Source: Candidatus Leptofilum proximum (lineage in GTDB: Bacteria; Chloroflexota; Anaerolineae; Promineifilales; Promineifilaceae). From it: a stretch of 64,000 nucleotides of DNA. How positions within the stretch are numbered: the stretch's first letter is position 1; each line of letters begins with the position of its first letter. The notes below the pieces were generated by a model. It saw only the letters and a program-made list of their open reading frames with translations. It made no database searches and was not told where the DNA came from. Below, piece after piece: positions 8,989-17,947 of this stretch. The translations under genes and the position numbers were made by a program. The stretch is taken from positions 1,860,001 through 1,924,000 of the forward strand of contig JADJXK010000001.1 in assembly GCA_016710325.1 (NCBI GenBank), given 5' to 3'.

Positions 8989-9034
8989 GCCAGTTTACGC
9001 AGACGAACGGCCGTTTTTTTGTTACACTCGGCGC

Positions 9035-10195
9035 ATGATGGTTTGGTGGAAACGTTATCTGTTCTTAGTGGCTGGCTTCTGGTGGCTGACGAGTTGTGCC
9101 TCTCAGCCCATCAGTCCAGAGGATTTGCAGCCGCCGACGTTTGTACCCCAGCCGCAGCCAACATCGACGGTAAACGGTGATCCGTTGTCGATGGGCGGTG
9201 AACAGCTGGCGGAACTGCCCGCGACGGCGACACAATTTCCAGTCTCCGAGCTCCAATCGCCTACTGTGTCGCCAACGGCCGTTTCACCAACCGCAACTTT
9301 GCCACCACCATTGCCTACCCCTACGCCAGATCCGTACGCTGAGTTGACAATTGATGCTTTGGCGGCACGCAGTTATGGCGGCGGGGAGCTGGACATCGTT
9401 GATACGCTGGAGGAAAACGAGACGTTTACCCGCTACCTGATCACCTATCCCAGTGACGGGCTGACGGTGTATGGCTTCATGAACGTGCCCAACGAGGGGA
9501 ACAATTTCCCCGTGGCGCTGGTGCTGCACGGCTACATTCCGCCGTCTGAGTACGACACCCTCACCTACACGCGCCGTTACGCCGATGCCCTGGCTGAGGC
9601 GGGTTACTTTGTCATTCATCCCAACTTCCGCAATTACCCGCCGTCAGACAGCGGGCCAAATCCGTTCCGCGTTGGTTATGCCATCGACGTGCTGAATCTG
9701 ATTGCCATCATTCGCGAACAGAGCCAGGACCCGTTTGGCTACTTGCGCCGGGCGGATGAGGAACGCATTCATTTGTGGGGGCACAGCATGGGTGGTGGCG
9801 TGGCGCTGCGGGTGGTTACGGTGAACAATGAGCCTTATTTGCGTGCGGCCGTTCTCTACGGGTCGATGAGCGGGGATGAGCGGCAAAACTTCGAGCAGAT
9901 CCAGGTCTGGTCCGGCGGGCAAAACGGCCCCTTTGAACTGAGCGCCGACGAAACACGGCTGGCGGAAATCTCGCCCATCAATCACCTGGAACGCATCAAC
10001 GCCGCCATCAGCATCCACCACAGCGAGGGGGACGAGACGGTGCCGATTGCCTGGAGCAATGAGTTGTGTTTGCGGCTGCAGGTATTGGCCAAACCGGTGG
10101 AATGTTTTACCTACTACGCCACGCCCCACACCTTCCGCGGCGATGCCGACACCTTGTTTATGGAGCGCGTGCGCCGCTTCTTCGACGAAAATTGA
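9035..10195 (+). CDS. Lipoprotein alpha/beta hydrolase (prolyl-oligopeptidase-type)
   Basis: 386 residues. The N-terminus MMVWWKRYLFLVAGFWWLTSC is a lipoprotein signal with lipobox Cys near residue 21, followed by a Pro/Thr/Gln-rich linker of about 80 residues. The catalytic domain shows LVLHGYIPP (oxyanion hole), WGHSMGGG (nucleophile Ser), SEGDETVP (acid Asp) and ATPHTF (His). This is the dipeptidyl-peptidase/dienelactone-hydrolase-like class, displayed outside the membrane and probably acting on peptides or esters. The start at 9035 is chosen because the signal peptide begins there. No ribosome site is visible and TTACACT lies 14 bases upstream, so the mRNA may be nearly leaderless. Confidence 0.85.
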   Translation: MMVWWKRYLFLVAGFWWLTSCASQPISPEDLQPPTFVPQPQPTSTVNGDPLSMGGEQLAELPATATQFPVSELQSPTVSPTAVSPTATLPPPLPTPTPDPYAELTIDALAARSYGGGELDIVDTLEENETFTRYLITYPSDGLTVYGFMNVPNEGNNFPVALVLHGYIPPSEYDTLTYTRRYADALAEAGYFVIHPNFRNYPPSDSGPNPFRVGYAIDVLNLIAIIREQSQDPFGYLRRADEERIHLWGHSMGGGVALRVVTVNNEPYLRAAVLYGSMSGDERQNFEQIQVWSGGQNGPFELSADETRLAEISPINHLERINAAISIHHSEGDETVPIAWSNELCLRLQVLAKPVECFTYYATPHTFRGDADTLFMERVRRFFDEN

Positions 10196-10203
10196 TGACC
10201 GGT

Positions 10204-10413
10204 TCACTCTTCTTGTGACAATTTGGACTCCAAATTCTGTGTCCCCTGTTCTGCCAGGTGCGCCTGGTACGCTTTCCAGCCGGGGCACCATGTGGTATGC
10301 CAGCGCCACAGCCGCGACCAGAAGGATTTAGGATTAGTCTGGGCTTTTTGGCGCATGGCGCAGCTTTCGCAAGGGAAGCTTTTTTCGTCAGTTGCTTGGG
10401 TTTGGGTACTCAT
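10204..10413 (-). CDS. Small CxxC protein
   Basis: 69 residues starting MSTQTQATDEKSFPCESC, with AAGGAG nine bases upstream on the minus strand. The FPCESCAMRQKA motif (CxxC) is followed by NPKSFWSRLWRWHTTWCPGW, a pattern seen in a small uncharacterised family in Firmicutes and other bacteria (from memory, not searched). It converges with the lipoprotein hydrolase (gap eight bases) and lies downstream of a four-helix membrane protein with which it may be co-transcribed. A role in metal or redox binding is possible but not shown. Confidence 0.7.
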   Translation of the reverse strand: MSTQTQATDEKSFPCESCAMRQKAQTNPKSFWSRLWRWHTTWCPGWKAYQAHLAEQGTQNLESKLSQEE

Positions 10414-10485
10414 GTCAATCTCCTTGGGGATTGTAGGGTGGAGAAGCTTGCCCGCCATGTCTGCGGACAATCAGACTGTGGGGCT

Positions 10486-10854
10486 TCACGGCTTATTGCC
10501 CAACCAGTAGAGCATCAACGCGCCGCAAAACGCCAGCGCTGCCGGCGCAGCGCGATGAATGGTCAACATCGTGGTGTAATCCAGTTTCCCGGCGCTCATC
10601 AAAGCCCCACTGACAAACAAGGCAATGACGCACAGGGCCAAAAGAGCCAGCAAGGCAGCCAGCTCCCCATTGGGCGCATGAACTATTTTCCAAAACTGTA
10701 TGGCTGCCAGGATAACGAGGCTCAGGGCAATCAGCTTATGGATGTTGAACAAAACGCCATTGTAAGGCTTCCCGGTATGGCTCAGCCAGAAGCCAAAGAC
10801 CACGGTTAGCAGAAAAAGGATACCAGGGGTGATAAATTGGTTGGCAAGTTCCAT
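10486..10854 (-). CDS. Four-helix membrane protein
   Basis: 122 residues beginning MELANQFITPGILFLLTVVF, with GGAG upstream on the minus strand. Four hydrophobic segments and an SHTGKPYNGVLFNIHK loop after the first are seen; His residues in helices 2 and 4 could bind haem, but this is speculative. No named family is recognised. The gene lies 72 bases upstream of the small CxxC gene on the same strand. Confidence 0.7.
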   Translation of the reverse strand: MELANQFITPGILFLLTVVFGFWLSHTGKPYNGVLFNIHKLIALSLVILAAIQFWKIVHAPNGELAALLALLALCVIALFVSGALMSAGKLDYTTMLTIHRAAPAALAFCGALMLYWLGNKP

Positions 10855-10998
10855 GTTTGCTCCGGGGTGAAACGAGAATTTATCATCTTCACGGCCGTTG
10901 CACAGTACGCAACCATTCGTGAATAGTTTCACAATAAACGGCCGTTTCCGCTCCCCATGCGCTTGTCACCCGGAAACCGGGCTTCAAAGTCCACAAGA

Positions 10999-12348
10999 TC
11001 AATTGTCGATTGGCAGTTGTAGATTGGGGTTGAGTTCCAGGGCGGTGGCCAGGGCGGCGTTGGCTGCGGCTTCGTTGCCCTGGGCAGTGTAGGCCAGGCT
11101 GCGGTAGAGGTGGGTTTCTTCCACGGTGTAGCCGCCTTCGGTGGAGAGGATGGCATCAGAGAGGGTGAAGACGTCTTCGAGACGGCCGCTTTCCAGGTAC
11201 GCCTCATACGGTTCAAACTGGTACCACAACATGCGCCAGGGCAGGCCGATGGTGCGTGCCTGGTCAAAGGCGGCCGCGGCGCTGGTGTACAAAGTGGCGT
11301 TGTTTGTCAGCCGGGCCAAGTGGGTGAGGCTGCTGCCCAGGTTGAACCAGACGTAAGGATTGTCTGGCTGGGTGGTGGTGAGCTGCTGGTTGGTAACGGC
11401 CGTTTGCTGCCACATTTGCACCGGATCAACCAGTTGCGGCGGCAAGAGCGATAAAACTCGGGTTTCATCCTCCGGCGGGTAAACCAGGATGACGGTGTAG
11501 TTAAACATTTGCCAGAATTCATCGACGGTATCGTAACTGTCGCGCCGCCCGCTGCTGTCCCACGGCCCCAAAAACGTGTCCAGGCTGATGAACTCCTGGC
11601 TGGTATCATCGTAGCCAACCACGGTGAGGTAGTGGCCCATCCACCCTTCCCAGGCGTTGGGGTACAGTCCTTTTTCGATGATAACCGGGTAGCCAGCGGC
11701 GATGAGCTGTTTCAGCAGTACCTCGGTGCCACCCACCAGGTAGCGCGCTTGCAACGGAGTCTCGTAATTGACATAATCTACCAGCTCCCACGGGCTCACG
11801 TTGCGGTCATCGTAGTTGGGTTTGACGGCGTCGCCCACCTCTAGCTGATCGACCACAACACCGTGATAGCCGAGGGTGATCGTGAGGTTAGCCGGGCCGC
11901 AGTTATTAAATTTTTGGGGAATGATGTTGATGTTTTCCAGGCGAACGGCCGTTGGCAGCGGGGTCGGCGTCGGGGGCAGTGGTGTGGTGGCAGTGGTAGG
12001 CCCTATCAACGCCGTTGGTTCTGGTGTGTCAGGTTGCTGGCCAGAACTTTGAAACTGCGGCGTAAAGGTGGGCGGCAGCGTGGGTACAGGCGAAGGTGTT
12101 GCCGTCGGTTGCAAATCAGCCAGCTGTTCACTGATTGCGGCCAACTGGTTGCCATCCGCTGCCATGGTTGGCGCGGGCAGGGCAGTGGGCAACGGTGTAG
12201 CCACCAAAAAGAGCAGCTGATTGGGCACTGCATCAGGATAGCGCTCATGGGCCGCCAGGATGAGGCGCGGATACAACAAATACGTGCCCACGCCACCAAT
12301 GAGCACAACAGCTAACAATGCCAACCACAGCCACCGCTTGCGTAACAT
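10999..12348 (-). CDS. Membrane-anchored C39-like cysteine peptidase with TPR tail
   Basis: 449 residues. The start at 12348 gives MLRKRWLWLALLAVVL, a signal anchor. A Pro/Thr-rich linker spans about residues 50-135. The papain-like C39_2 domain follows with FNNCGPANL (Cys150), MGHYLTVVGYD (His239) and SLDTF (Asp257), a full catalytic triad. Residues 310-449 are helical and TPR-like, with YTAQGNEAAANAALATALEL. It acts outside the cell, possibly on peptides. The same overall build (anchor, PT-linker, C39, TPR) is frequent in Chloroflexota (inference). No strong ribosome site is visible, so it may be leaderless. Confidence 0.82.
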   Translation of the reverse strand: MLRKRWLWLALLAVVLIGGVGTYLLYPRLILAAHERYPDAVPNQLLFLVATPLPTALPAPTMAADGNQLAAISEQLADLQPTATPSPVPTLPPTFTPQFQSSGQQPDTPEPTALIGPTTATTPLPPTPTPLPTAVRLENINIIPQKFNNCGPANLTITLGYHGVVVDQLEVGDAVKPNYDDRNVSPWELVDYVNYETPLQARYLVGGTEVLLKQLIAAGYPVIIEKGLYPNAWEGWMGHYLTVVGYDDTSQEFISLDTFLGPWDSSGRRDSYDTVDEFWQMFNYTVILVYPPEDETRVLSLLPPQLVDPVQMWQQTAVTNQQLTTTQPDNPYVWFNLGSSLTHLARLTNNATLYTSAAAAFDQARTIGLPWRMLWYQFEPYEAYLESGRLEDVFTLSDAILSTEGGYTVEETHLYRSLAYTAQGNEAAANAALATALELNPNLQLPIDN

Positions 12349-12408
12349 GGGTCCATTGTACTTGAGAATTTTGCGTTGGGGATGAAAAGTTTTTGAGTAA
12401 ACAGGAAA

Positions 12409-12472
12409 CACGAATGAGGCGAATAAACGAATTGCACAAATAATATTCATTCGTTTCATTCGTCCATTCGTG
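12409..12472. repeat. Imperfect intergenic hairpin (ATTCGT words)
   Basis: CACGAATG at 12409 pairs with CATTCGTG ending at 12472, with further ATTCGT/ACGAAT pairs inside. It lies between two divergent genes. A related hairpin of the same words is at 60310-60371. Confidence 0.6.
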
Positions 12473-12520
12473 ATTTATTTCTCTCTTCACGCCAGTCCGT
12501 TTTGCGGTAAACTTGAATTT

Positions 12521-13321
12521 ATGCCTGCCATGTCTGAATCCCCAGCCGAAAAAGTAAAACGGCTCCGGTTGGAGCTGGATGAATTGCGCGCGGAGTTGGC
12601 CGAAGCCGAAGCTGAATTCGAAAGCCAGCTGGAAGATGTGCAGGCGTTTGAATTTCGTTTTGAGGCGCATGTTGGGCAGCTGCTGGACCAGCTGGCCGCG
12701 CTTGAAGTGGAAGTGAACAGCTACCTAACGCGCATCAAACTGATGCGTCACCAGCAAAGTTTTGGTGAATCGGGCCCAGCTTTTGATCCGGTGGAGGAGC
12801 AGTATCGCCAGACCTGGCGCCACGAGCCGGAAACGGCCGCACCCCAACCCCAACCCGCACCACCACCCGCCACCCAGGCCCAGCTCAAAAAAATGTACCG
12901 TGAACTGGCTCGCCAGTTTCACCCAGATTTAGCCATCGACGAAGCCGACCGTCAGTACCGCACCAACAAAATGGCGGCCATCAATGATGCCTATAAGGCG
13001 CACAGCATGGTCGAGCTGCTGGCCCTGGCCGAAGAAATGGCGGTGCACCAAAGCCGCCAGCAAGCGGTCCAGCCGCCGGACCAGGAAATGGCCCAGGCGT
13101 TGCAGGAAGAGATTGAACGCTGCCGCCGCCGCCTGCGCCGCATCGACAACGAGCTGCAAAATCTGCCTAACCGCGCTATGGTAGACTTGGCGCTTCAGGT
13201 GAAGCTGGCCCAGCGCGAAGGGCGCGATCTGTTGGCCGAATTGGCTGCCGAATTGGAACGCAAAATCGCCCGCAAAACGGCCGAACGCGACATGCTGCGC
13301 GCTCAGTTCAACAACCTGTAG
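12521..13321 (+). CDS. J-domain protein with coiled coils
   Basis: 266 residues from ATG 12521. Residues 5-75 form a long heptad-rich coiled coil, residues 103-118 are Pro/Ala/Gln-rich, and about 119-165 form a J-domain with QLKKMYRELARQFHPDL, which keeps the HPD tripeptide (134-136) that stimulates DnaK ATPase. A second coiled coil runs to the C-terminus. There is no Gly/Phe region or zinc finger, so it is a class C co-chaperone with a private client. TAAACT lies 15 bases before the ATG with no ribosome site between, which suggests a leaderless message. Confidence 0.85.
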   Translation: MPAMSESPAEKVKRLRLELDELRAELAEAEAEFESQLEDVQAFEFRFEAHVGQLLDQLAALEVEVNSYLTRIKLMRHQQSFGESGPAFDPVEEQYRQTWRHEPETAAPQPQPAPPPATQAQLKKMYRELARQFHPDLAIDEADRQYRTNKMAAINDAYKAHSMVELLALAEEMAVHQSRQQAVQPPDQEMAQALQEEIERCRRRLRRIDNELQNLPNRAMVDLALQVKLAQREGRDLLAELAAELERKIARKTAERDMLRAQFNNL

Positions 13322-13403
13322 CCCCGTACAATCTTCCTCTGGTGAAGTGCCCCAGGGGATGCCACAATAAAGCTGTGCAAATTTACCTTTACGAGGCAGT
13401 AGT

Positions 13404-13865
13404 ATGACAAATCCTGCAGAAACAGAACTAAGATATTTAAAGACGGCCGTACGTTACCTCATCGGCTTGCTGGAAGAGGGATCGTTGGTACCGCGTTACG
13501 ATGAAGAAACGCGCAAAGAGATTGGTGTGGTGTTGCAGCACCTGCTGCATAAAGTGGAGGGTCTGCCCGAAAGTGTGCCGGAAAATTTGGTGCAGGGAAC
13601 GGCCGTGCGCGCCCTGGTAGAAGCTGCCACCGATCATGATGAAGCCGCACGCCACGAGCAGGCCGATGCCCTGGAGCGCCAAATGTGTGAAGCGGAAGCA
13701 TGGGCCTCAATTCACGGCCACCAGTTGGAAGCGTGGGAACCGGTTATCGGTTCGGTGATGGAGTACCAGACCTCCTGCCAGATGTGTGGTGGCTTTATTT
13801 ATGTCAGTTACAACAGCAGCTATAACTTGCTGCTAGAAACCTGCGAACGCATCAAACAAGAATAA
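13404..13865 (+). CDS. Uncharacterised helical protein with CxxC
   Basis: 153 residues; no family recognised. The first two thirds are helical and acidic. The C-terminal part has SCQMCGGFIYVSYNSSYN, a CxxC knuckle that may bind zinc. The start is the ATG at 13404, preceded by ACGAGGCAG. It lies 82 bases after the J-domain gene on the same strand. A 150-base gap to the next gene follows without a clear terminator. Confidence 0.65.
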   Translation: MTNPAETELRYLKTAVRYLIGLLEEGSLVPRYDEETRKEIGVVLQHLLHKVEGLPESVPENLVQGTAVRALVEAATDHDEAARHEQADALERQMCEAEAWASIHGHQLEAWEPVIGSVMEYQTSCQMCGGFIYVSYNSSYNLLLETCERIKQE

Positions 13866-14016
13866 GTAAGCTGCCCTCAATGCAGGCCTTTTTCTGCCCA
13901 AACCTTTGTGCGGTTTACTAAACGTTTCTTGAAAAGCGCCTCAACTCGTTTTGCATATCGGCCCACATCCACTACCATTGTCAGGTACGGGCATACGTTT
14001 AAAGCGAGCGAGGCGC

Positions 14017-14403
14017 ATGATTGAAACCAAAACCACCTGGAAAGACAGTGGTTACGACTGTGATCATTGTGGCGGGCAAATTCTCGAACGAACCGACCAG
14101 GAAACGGGCCAGCCGGCGCAGGTTTGTTATCAGTGCCAGATGTGCGGCTGTCAGTGGGAACTGAGTGGGGATATTTTGCGTGTTGGCAATATGAACTCCT
14201 GCCAGCGTACCGTCAAAGATCAAGAATCTGTAGAACTGAATCCAGCCCGGCTGCGGCTGATTTTTGTGGCGATTGGGCTGGTTTTGATCGGGCTCATTTA
14301 TTTTGGTGGGTTGGTGGCTGTGCGCTACCTCGTACCCTTGGCCATAACAGTTTTTGTCTTTCGTGCCGTGTACCTGTTGGGGAAGGAGCGCATGTGGTGG
14401 TAA
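14017..14403 (+). CDS. Zinc-ribbon membrane protein
   Basis: 128 residues from ATG 14017. YDCDHCGGQI, VCYQCQMCGC and a later Cys form a zinc-ribbon in residues 10-45, and two hydrophobic helices follow (LIFVAIGLVLIGLIYFGGL and VRYLVPLAITVFVF). The family is not recognised. It overlaps no gene, and its stop is only 13 bases before the VanZ start codon, so the two form an operon. Confidence 0.65.
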   Translation: MIETKTTWKDSGYDCDHCGGQILERTDQETGQPAQVCYQCQMCGCQWELSGDILRVGNMNSCQRTVKDQESVELNPARLRLIFVAIGLVLIGLIYFGGLVAVRYLVPLAITVFVFRAVYLLGKERMWW

Positions 14404-14416
14404 GGAGGGAGAAGTT

Positions 14417-14836
14417 GTGAGGGGATGGGTCTTTGCCAAACGTTCATCCTGGGCTGCGCGCTGGCTGCCGTTGCTGATAGCAATGGGGGTCATTTTTTTT
14501 GTCTCAAACCAGCCCTCGTACGATCTGCCCAGTTTTGGCCTGTGGGATCTAACTGTGAAGAAGGCGGGCCATTTTGTAGCGTATGCCGGTTTGGCGCTGC
14601 TAGCCTTGCGGGCGGTATGGGGAGGGAAACGGCCGTATCTCGCCGCCATCCTCATCGTGTTTCTGTATTCCGTCAGCGATGAGTTCCACCAGACCTTCAT
14701 CCCCGGCCGCAACGGCACCCCGGTGGATGTGGCCATCGACATGTTTGGCGCATTTACCTGCCTCTGGTTGATTTATTGGCGACAATGGACGCCACAGCCC
14801 CAACTTCTTGCCAAAGAGCCGTCCTTAAAGCAATAA
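14417..14836 (+). CDS. VanZ-family membrane protein
   Basis: About 139 residues from GTG 14417, chosen because AAGGAGG lies eight bases upstream. The VanZ signature SDEFHQTFIPGRNGTPVDVA is complete, with four membrane helices. VanZ proteins are linked to low-level teicoplanin resistance, and this small-domain type also occurs as a general membrane protein of unknown role. No van operon is nearby, so resistance should not be assumed. Confidence 0.9.
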   Translation: MRGWVFAKRSSWAARWLPLLIAMGVIFFVSNQPSYDLPSFGLWDLTVKKAGHFVAYAGLALLALRAVWGGKRPYLAAILIVFLYSVSDEFHQTFIPGRNGTPVDVAIDMFGAFTCLWLIYWRQWTPQPQLLAKEPSLKQ

Positions 14837-14912
14837 TGAAGCAGCACCTGCTGCTGCCTGCTGGTCGGTTATGTTATACTTCGCTCCACTGAACAAACAA
14901 CTCGTTTGAGGC

Positions 14913-16964
14913 ATGGCAATGGCTCAATCCCGCCAATCAAATACAACTCCCGCTAAACTGGCTGACCGCTTAGCCACGGTGCGGCACGGCCGTTTTGTGG
15001 GGCGTGAAACAGAACTGGCGCTGTTTCGCTCCGCCCTGTTGGCCGAGCTGGCGCCGTTTGTCGTGCTGCACGTGTATGGACCTGGCGGGGTGGGCAAAAC
15101 AACGCTGCTGCACGAATATGCCCGGGTTGCGCGGACGGCAGGGCGAACGGCCGTATTGCTAGACGGGCACAATCTGGAACTCTCGCCCATCGGCTTCACC
15201 CAGGCGTGGCATATGGCCCTGGCCCAGCAAGGCAGCACGGCCGATTCCGTTCCGCAAAAACTTGTCCTTCTCATTGACACCTACGAACTGATGACGCCGT
15301 TAGATGGCTGGCTGCGGCATGAATTTTTGCCCCAGCTGCCTTCTACCGTGCTCATCGTTTTTGCAGGACGCCGCGCGCCTGCCGCCGCCTGGCGCACCGA
15401 GCCGGATTGGGGCCATCTCACCCGTCTGCTCCCTCTGCCCAACCTCAACCGTGAAGAAAGCCAGACCTATCTCACCGTGCGCGGCATTCCCGCGACCCGG
15501 CATGAGGACCTGCTAACCTACACACATGGGCACCCGCTGGCCCTCTCGCTGGCCGCCGATGTGCTGGGCCAGGGCGACGGGCTGACCGCCTTTAACCCCC
15601 ATACTGAACCAGACATCGTGCGCGTGCTTTTAGAGCGCTTTACGCGTAATGTGCCCGATGCCCAACACCGCCAGGCCCTGGAAATTTGCGCGCACGTGCG
15701 CGTTACCAGCGAGGCGCTGTTGGCCCATTTTTTGGGGCACGAGGCTGCCTATGCGTTGTTTGATTGGTTGAGTTCGCTCTCGTTTATCCAGCAAGGAGCT
15801 CAGGGGCTTTTTCCTCACGACCTGGCGCGCGATGTGCTGGATGCCAATTTTCGCTGGCGTAACGCCCAGGCTTATGAAACGATGCATCACACGGCGCGCC
15901 GCTTTTATGAGCGTGAATTGGGGTCTGGCGCCAATCTTGCCTTGTCGGCCGATGTGATCTATTTACTGCGGTATTACGCTGCCCTCGACCCCTATTTTGA
16001 TTGGAACATTCTCAGCCAAGCGTACATGGAACGGGCCACGCCAGCCGATCACCCCTTCATCCTGCAAATGATCCGGCAGCATGAAGGCGAAGAGGCGGAG
16101 GCCATTGCCCGGTACTGGCTGCAAAAGCAGCCGCAGGGCTTCATCATCTTCCGCACCATCCAGGAGCAGCAGTTTGGATTTGTGGTTGTGCTCATGCTGC
16201 CTGCAATTACAGTGGAGGATGTAACGGCCGATCCTGCCCTGGTGGCCGCCCATGCCTTTATGCAAAAACAGGTGCCCCTGCGCCCACCAGAGGTCATCAA
16301 TGTGGTGCGCTTTTGGATGGGGCGCCACAGCTACCAGGAAGCCGATGTGCAAACGCTGGTGGCCATGAATTCTTCCGCAACCTGGATCAGCCATCGCCAC
16401 ATGGCCTGGACTTTTGCCTGCACGGCCGTTCCCCAACAATGGCAAGGAATGTTCAGCCGCCTAAATTTTGACTACACGGGCGAGGCCGATTTCACGGTGG
16501 GCGGTCATCGCTATGGCGTTTTTACCCACAACTGGCGCACGGAACCGGTGGGTGAGTGGCTGGAGTGGTTGGGTGCACAATATTTTCAGTACGGGGCGAA
16601 TCCGGCCTCGCTGGCTCTTTCCCAAACCGAGTTTGCCGAAGCTGTGCGGCAGGCTCTGCGCGACTTTACCCGCCCTCACCTGCTGGCCAATAATCCCCTC
16701 ATGCGCACCAAAATCGTGCGGGAAACGGCCGATCCGTCCCCAACCACCTTGCAGCAAGCCATCCAGCAGGCAGCCGATAGCCTGACAGCTTCACCCAAAG
16801 AGGAAAAGTTTTATGCGGCCGTTTACCGCACCTACCTCAAACCCGCACCCAGCCAGGAGGCTGCCGCCGAACTGCTCAACCTGCCCTTTGGCACCTATCG
16901 CTACCGCCTCGCCCAAGGTGTCGAGCGCATCGCCGATTGGCTCTGGACGCGCGAACAAGCTTAA
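14913..16964 (+). CDS. STAND-like ATPase with C-terminal HTH-like region
   Basis: 683 residues. The N-terminal P-loop domain follows an RFVGRETELALF box, with Walker A GPGGVGKT (56-63), Walker B VLLIDTYEL and an arginine-containing VFAGRR sensor, as in the AAA/STAND regulators. After about residue 420, VVVLMLPAITVEDV and FMQKQVPLRPPEVINVVRFWM resemble a GNAT-like fold, and the last 60 residues (FYAAVYRTYLKPAPSQEAAAELL ... GTYRYRLAQGVERI) resemble a sigma-70 region-4-like helix-turn-helix. A signal-sensing transcription regulator is the likely role (inference). It precedes a methyltransferase gene on the same strand, from which it is separated by a translation-control-type hairpin. Confidence 0.75.
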   Translation: MAMAQSRQSNTTPAKLADRLATVRHGRFVGRETELALFRSALLAELAPFVVLHVYGPGGVGKTTLLHEYARVARTAGRTAVLLDGHNLELSPIGFTQAWHMALAQQGSTADSVPQKLVLLIDTYELMTPLDGWLRHEFLPQLPSTVLIVFAGRRAPAAAWRTEPDWGHLTRLLPLPNLNREESQTYLTVRGIPATRHEDLLTYTHGHPLALSLAADVLGQGDGLTAFNPHTEPDIVRVLLERFTRNVPDAQHRQALEICAHVRVTSEALLAHFLGHEAAYALFDWLSSLSFIQQGAQGLFPHDLARDVLDANFRWRNAQAYETMHHTARRFYERELGSGANLALSADVIYLLRYYAALDPYFDWNILSQAYMERATPADHPFILQMIRQHEGEEAEAIARYWLQKQPQGFIIFRTIQEQQFGFVVVLMLPAITVEDVTADPALVAAHAFMQKQVPLRPPEVINVVRFWMGRHSYQEADVQTLVAMNSSATWISHRHMAWTFACTAVPQQWQGMFSRLNFDYTGEADFTVGGHRYGVFTHNWRTEPVGEWLEWLGAQYFQYGANPASLALSQTEFAEAVRQALRDFTRPHLLANNPLMRTKIVRETADPSPTTLQQAIQQAADSLTASPKEEKFYAAVYRTYLKPAPSQEAAAELLNLPFGTYRYRLAQGVERIADWLWTREQA

Positions 16965-17052
16965 CGCTCTGTCTGTGTACCTCGCTGTTCCTATTTTTCA
17001 TCCCAAAATTCGACATCTTTTCGGCTGGAAATTGAACAGCCTGCCGCGTTAC

Positions 17053-17084
17053 GCTGTACCGCAAACAACTTGCGGAGGTACAGC
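17053..17084 (+). promoter_or_regulatory. Hairpin that masks the ribosome site of the next gene
   Basis: GCTGTACC (17053-17060) pairs with GGTACAGC (17077-17084), and GCAA (17061-17064) with TTGC (17070-17073), leaving a 5-base loop and a GGA bulge. The GGAGG ribosome site (17074-17078) lies in the 3' arm and bulge, and the stem ends on the base before the ATG at 17085. Such geometry is known from RNA thermometers and other translation switches; here it is inference. Confidence 0.65.
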
Positions 17085-17921
17085 ATGACAACAAAAGCCC
17101 AACCACTTACTTACCAACAGATTTTGACCCATACCGATCTGGAGTTGCAGCGGCTGACGGAGCAGGCGCGATTTTTTGGCGATCTGACGGCGCACCTGTT
17201 CCAGATGGCCGGACTGGCGCCCGGGATGCGGGTGCTGGACATTGGCTGCGGCACGGGGGACGTTTCCTTCTTGGCCGCCCAGTTTGTCGGCCCGACCGGG
17301 CAGGTGATTGGTGTGGACAGGTCGCCGCAGGCGGTGGCTGTGGCAACCCAGCGGGCGGCCACAGCTGGGCTGGCGAACGTCCAGTTCATCACCGCCGATT
17401 TAGCCGAACTGGTTCTGGATGAGCCGGTGGATGCGCTAATCGGCCGTTTGATCCTGATGTATTTTGCCGATCCGGCTGTGCTGCTGCGCCGCCTCTGCCG
17501 CTTTCTGCGGCCGGATGGGCTGGTAGTGTTCCACGAGCTGGATTTGACGGCAGCTAAGGCATGGCCGCCGTGTGAGCTGTTTGCGACGTCCATCTCGCGC
17601 ATCAGCCAGACATTTACCCGCGCCGGGGCCGACGTGCGGACCGGGTTAAAGCTGGCCCAGATTTACACCGAAGCCGGTCTGCCCCAGCCGGAGATGTGGC
17701 AGTCAGCCCGGCTGGGGCATGGGGCCGATTCCCCCGTTTACTCGCAAGTTACCCAGTTGACGCACACGCTGCTGCCGCTGATGGAGCGTGTGGGGGTGGC
17801 AACGGCCGTTGACGTGCAAATCGAAACTCTGGCCGACCGCCTGCGCCAGGAAGCTGTAGCCAACAGCGCCACCCTGGTTGCGCCGCCGTTTACCGGTGCC
17901 TGGGCTCACTTTTCTTCATAG
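17085..17921 (+). CDS. Class I SAM-dependent methyltransferase
   Basis: 278 residues from ATG 17085. Motif I VLDIGCGTGDVSF near residue 48, GQVIGVDRSPQAV (motif II acidic Asp) and FITADLAEL follow the UbiE/Methyltransf_11-25 pattern; the C-terminal part has an HFSS end after a helical cap. The substrate cannot be told. GGAGG seven bases upstream is buried in a hairpin. It follows the STAND regulator by 120 bases, and the regulator might control it. Confidence 0.85.
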   Translation: MTTKAQPLTYQQILTHTDLELQRLTEQARFFGDLTAHLFQMAGLAPGMRVLDIGCGTGDVSFLAAQFVGPTGQVIGVDRSPQAVAVATQRAATAGLANVQFITADLAELVLDEPVDALIGRLILMYFADPAVLLRRLCRFLRPDGLVVFHELDLTAAKAWPPCELFATSISRISQTFTRAGADVRTGLKLAQIYTEAGLPQPEMWQSARLGHGADSPVYSQVTQLTHTLLPLMERVGVATAVDVQIETLADRLRQEAVANSATLVAPPFTGAWAHFSS

Positions 17922-17947
17922 GGTTAAGGGAATTTGCTGGATCTGGG

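Noticed and set aside
14417..14836. Glycopeptide resistance determinant
   Set aside because: Only a VanZ-family domain without vanHAX or regulators; the family is widespread outside resistance clusters.
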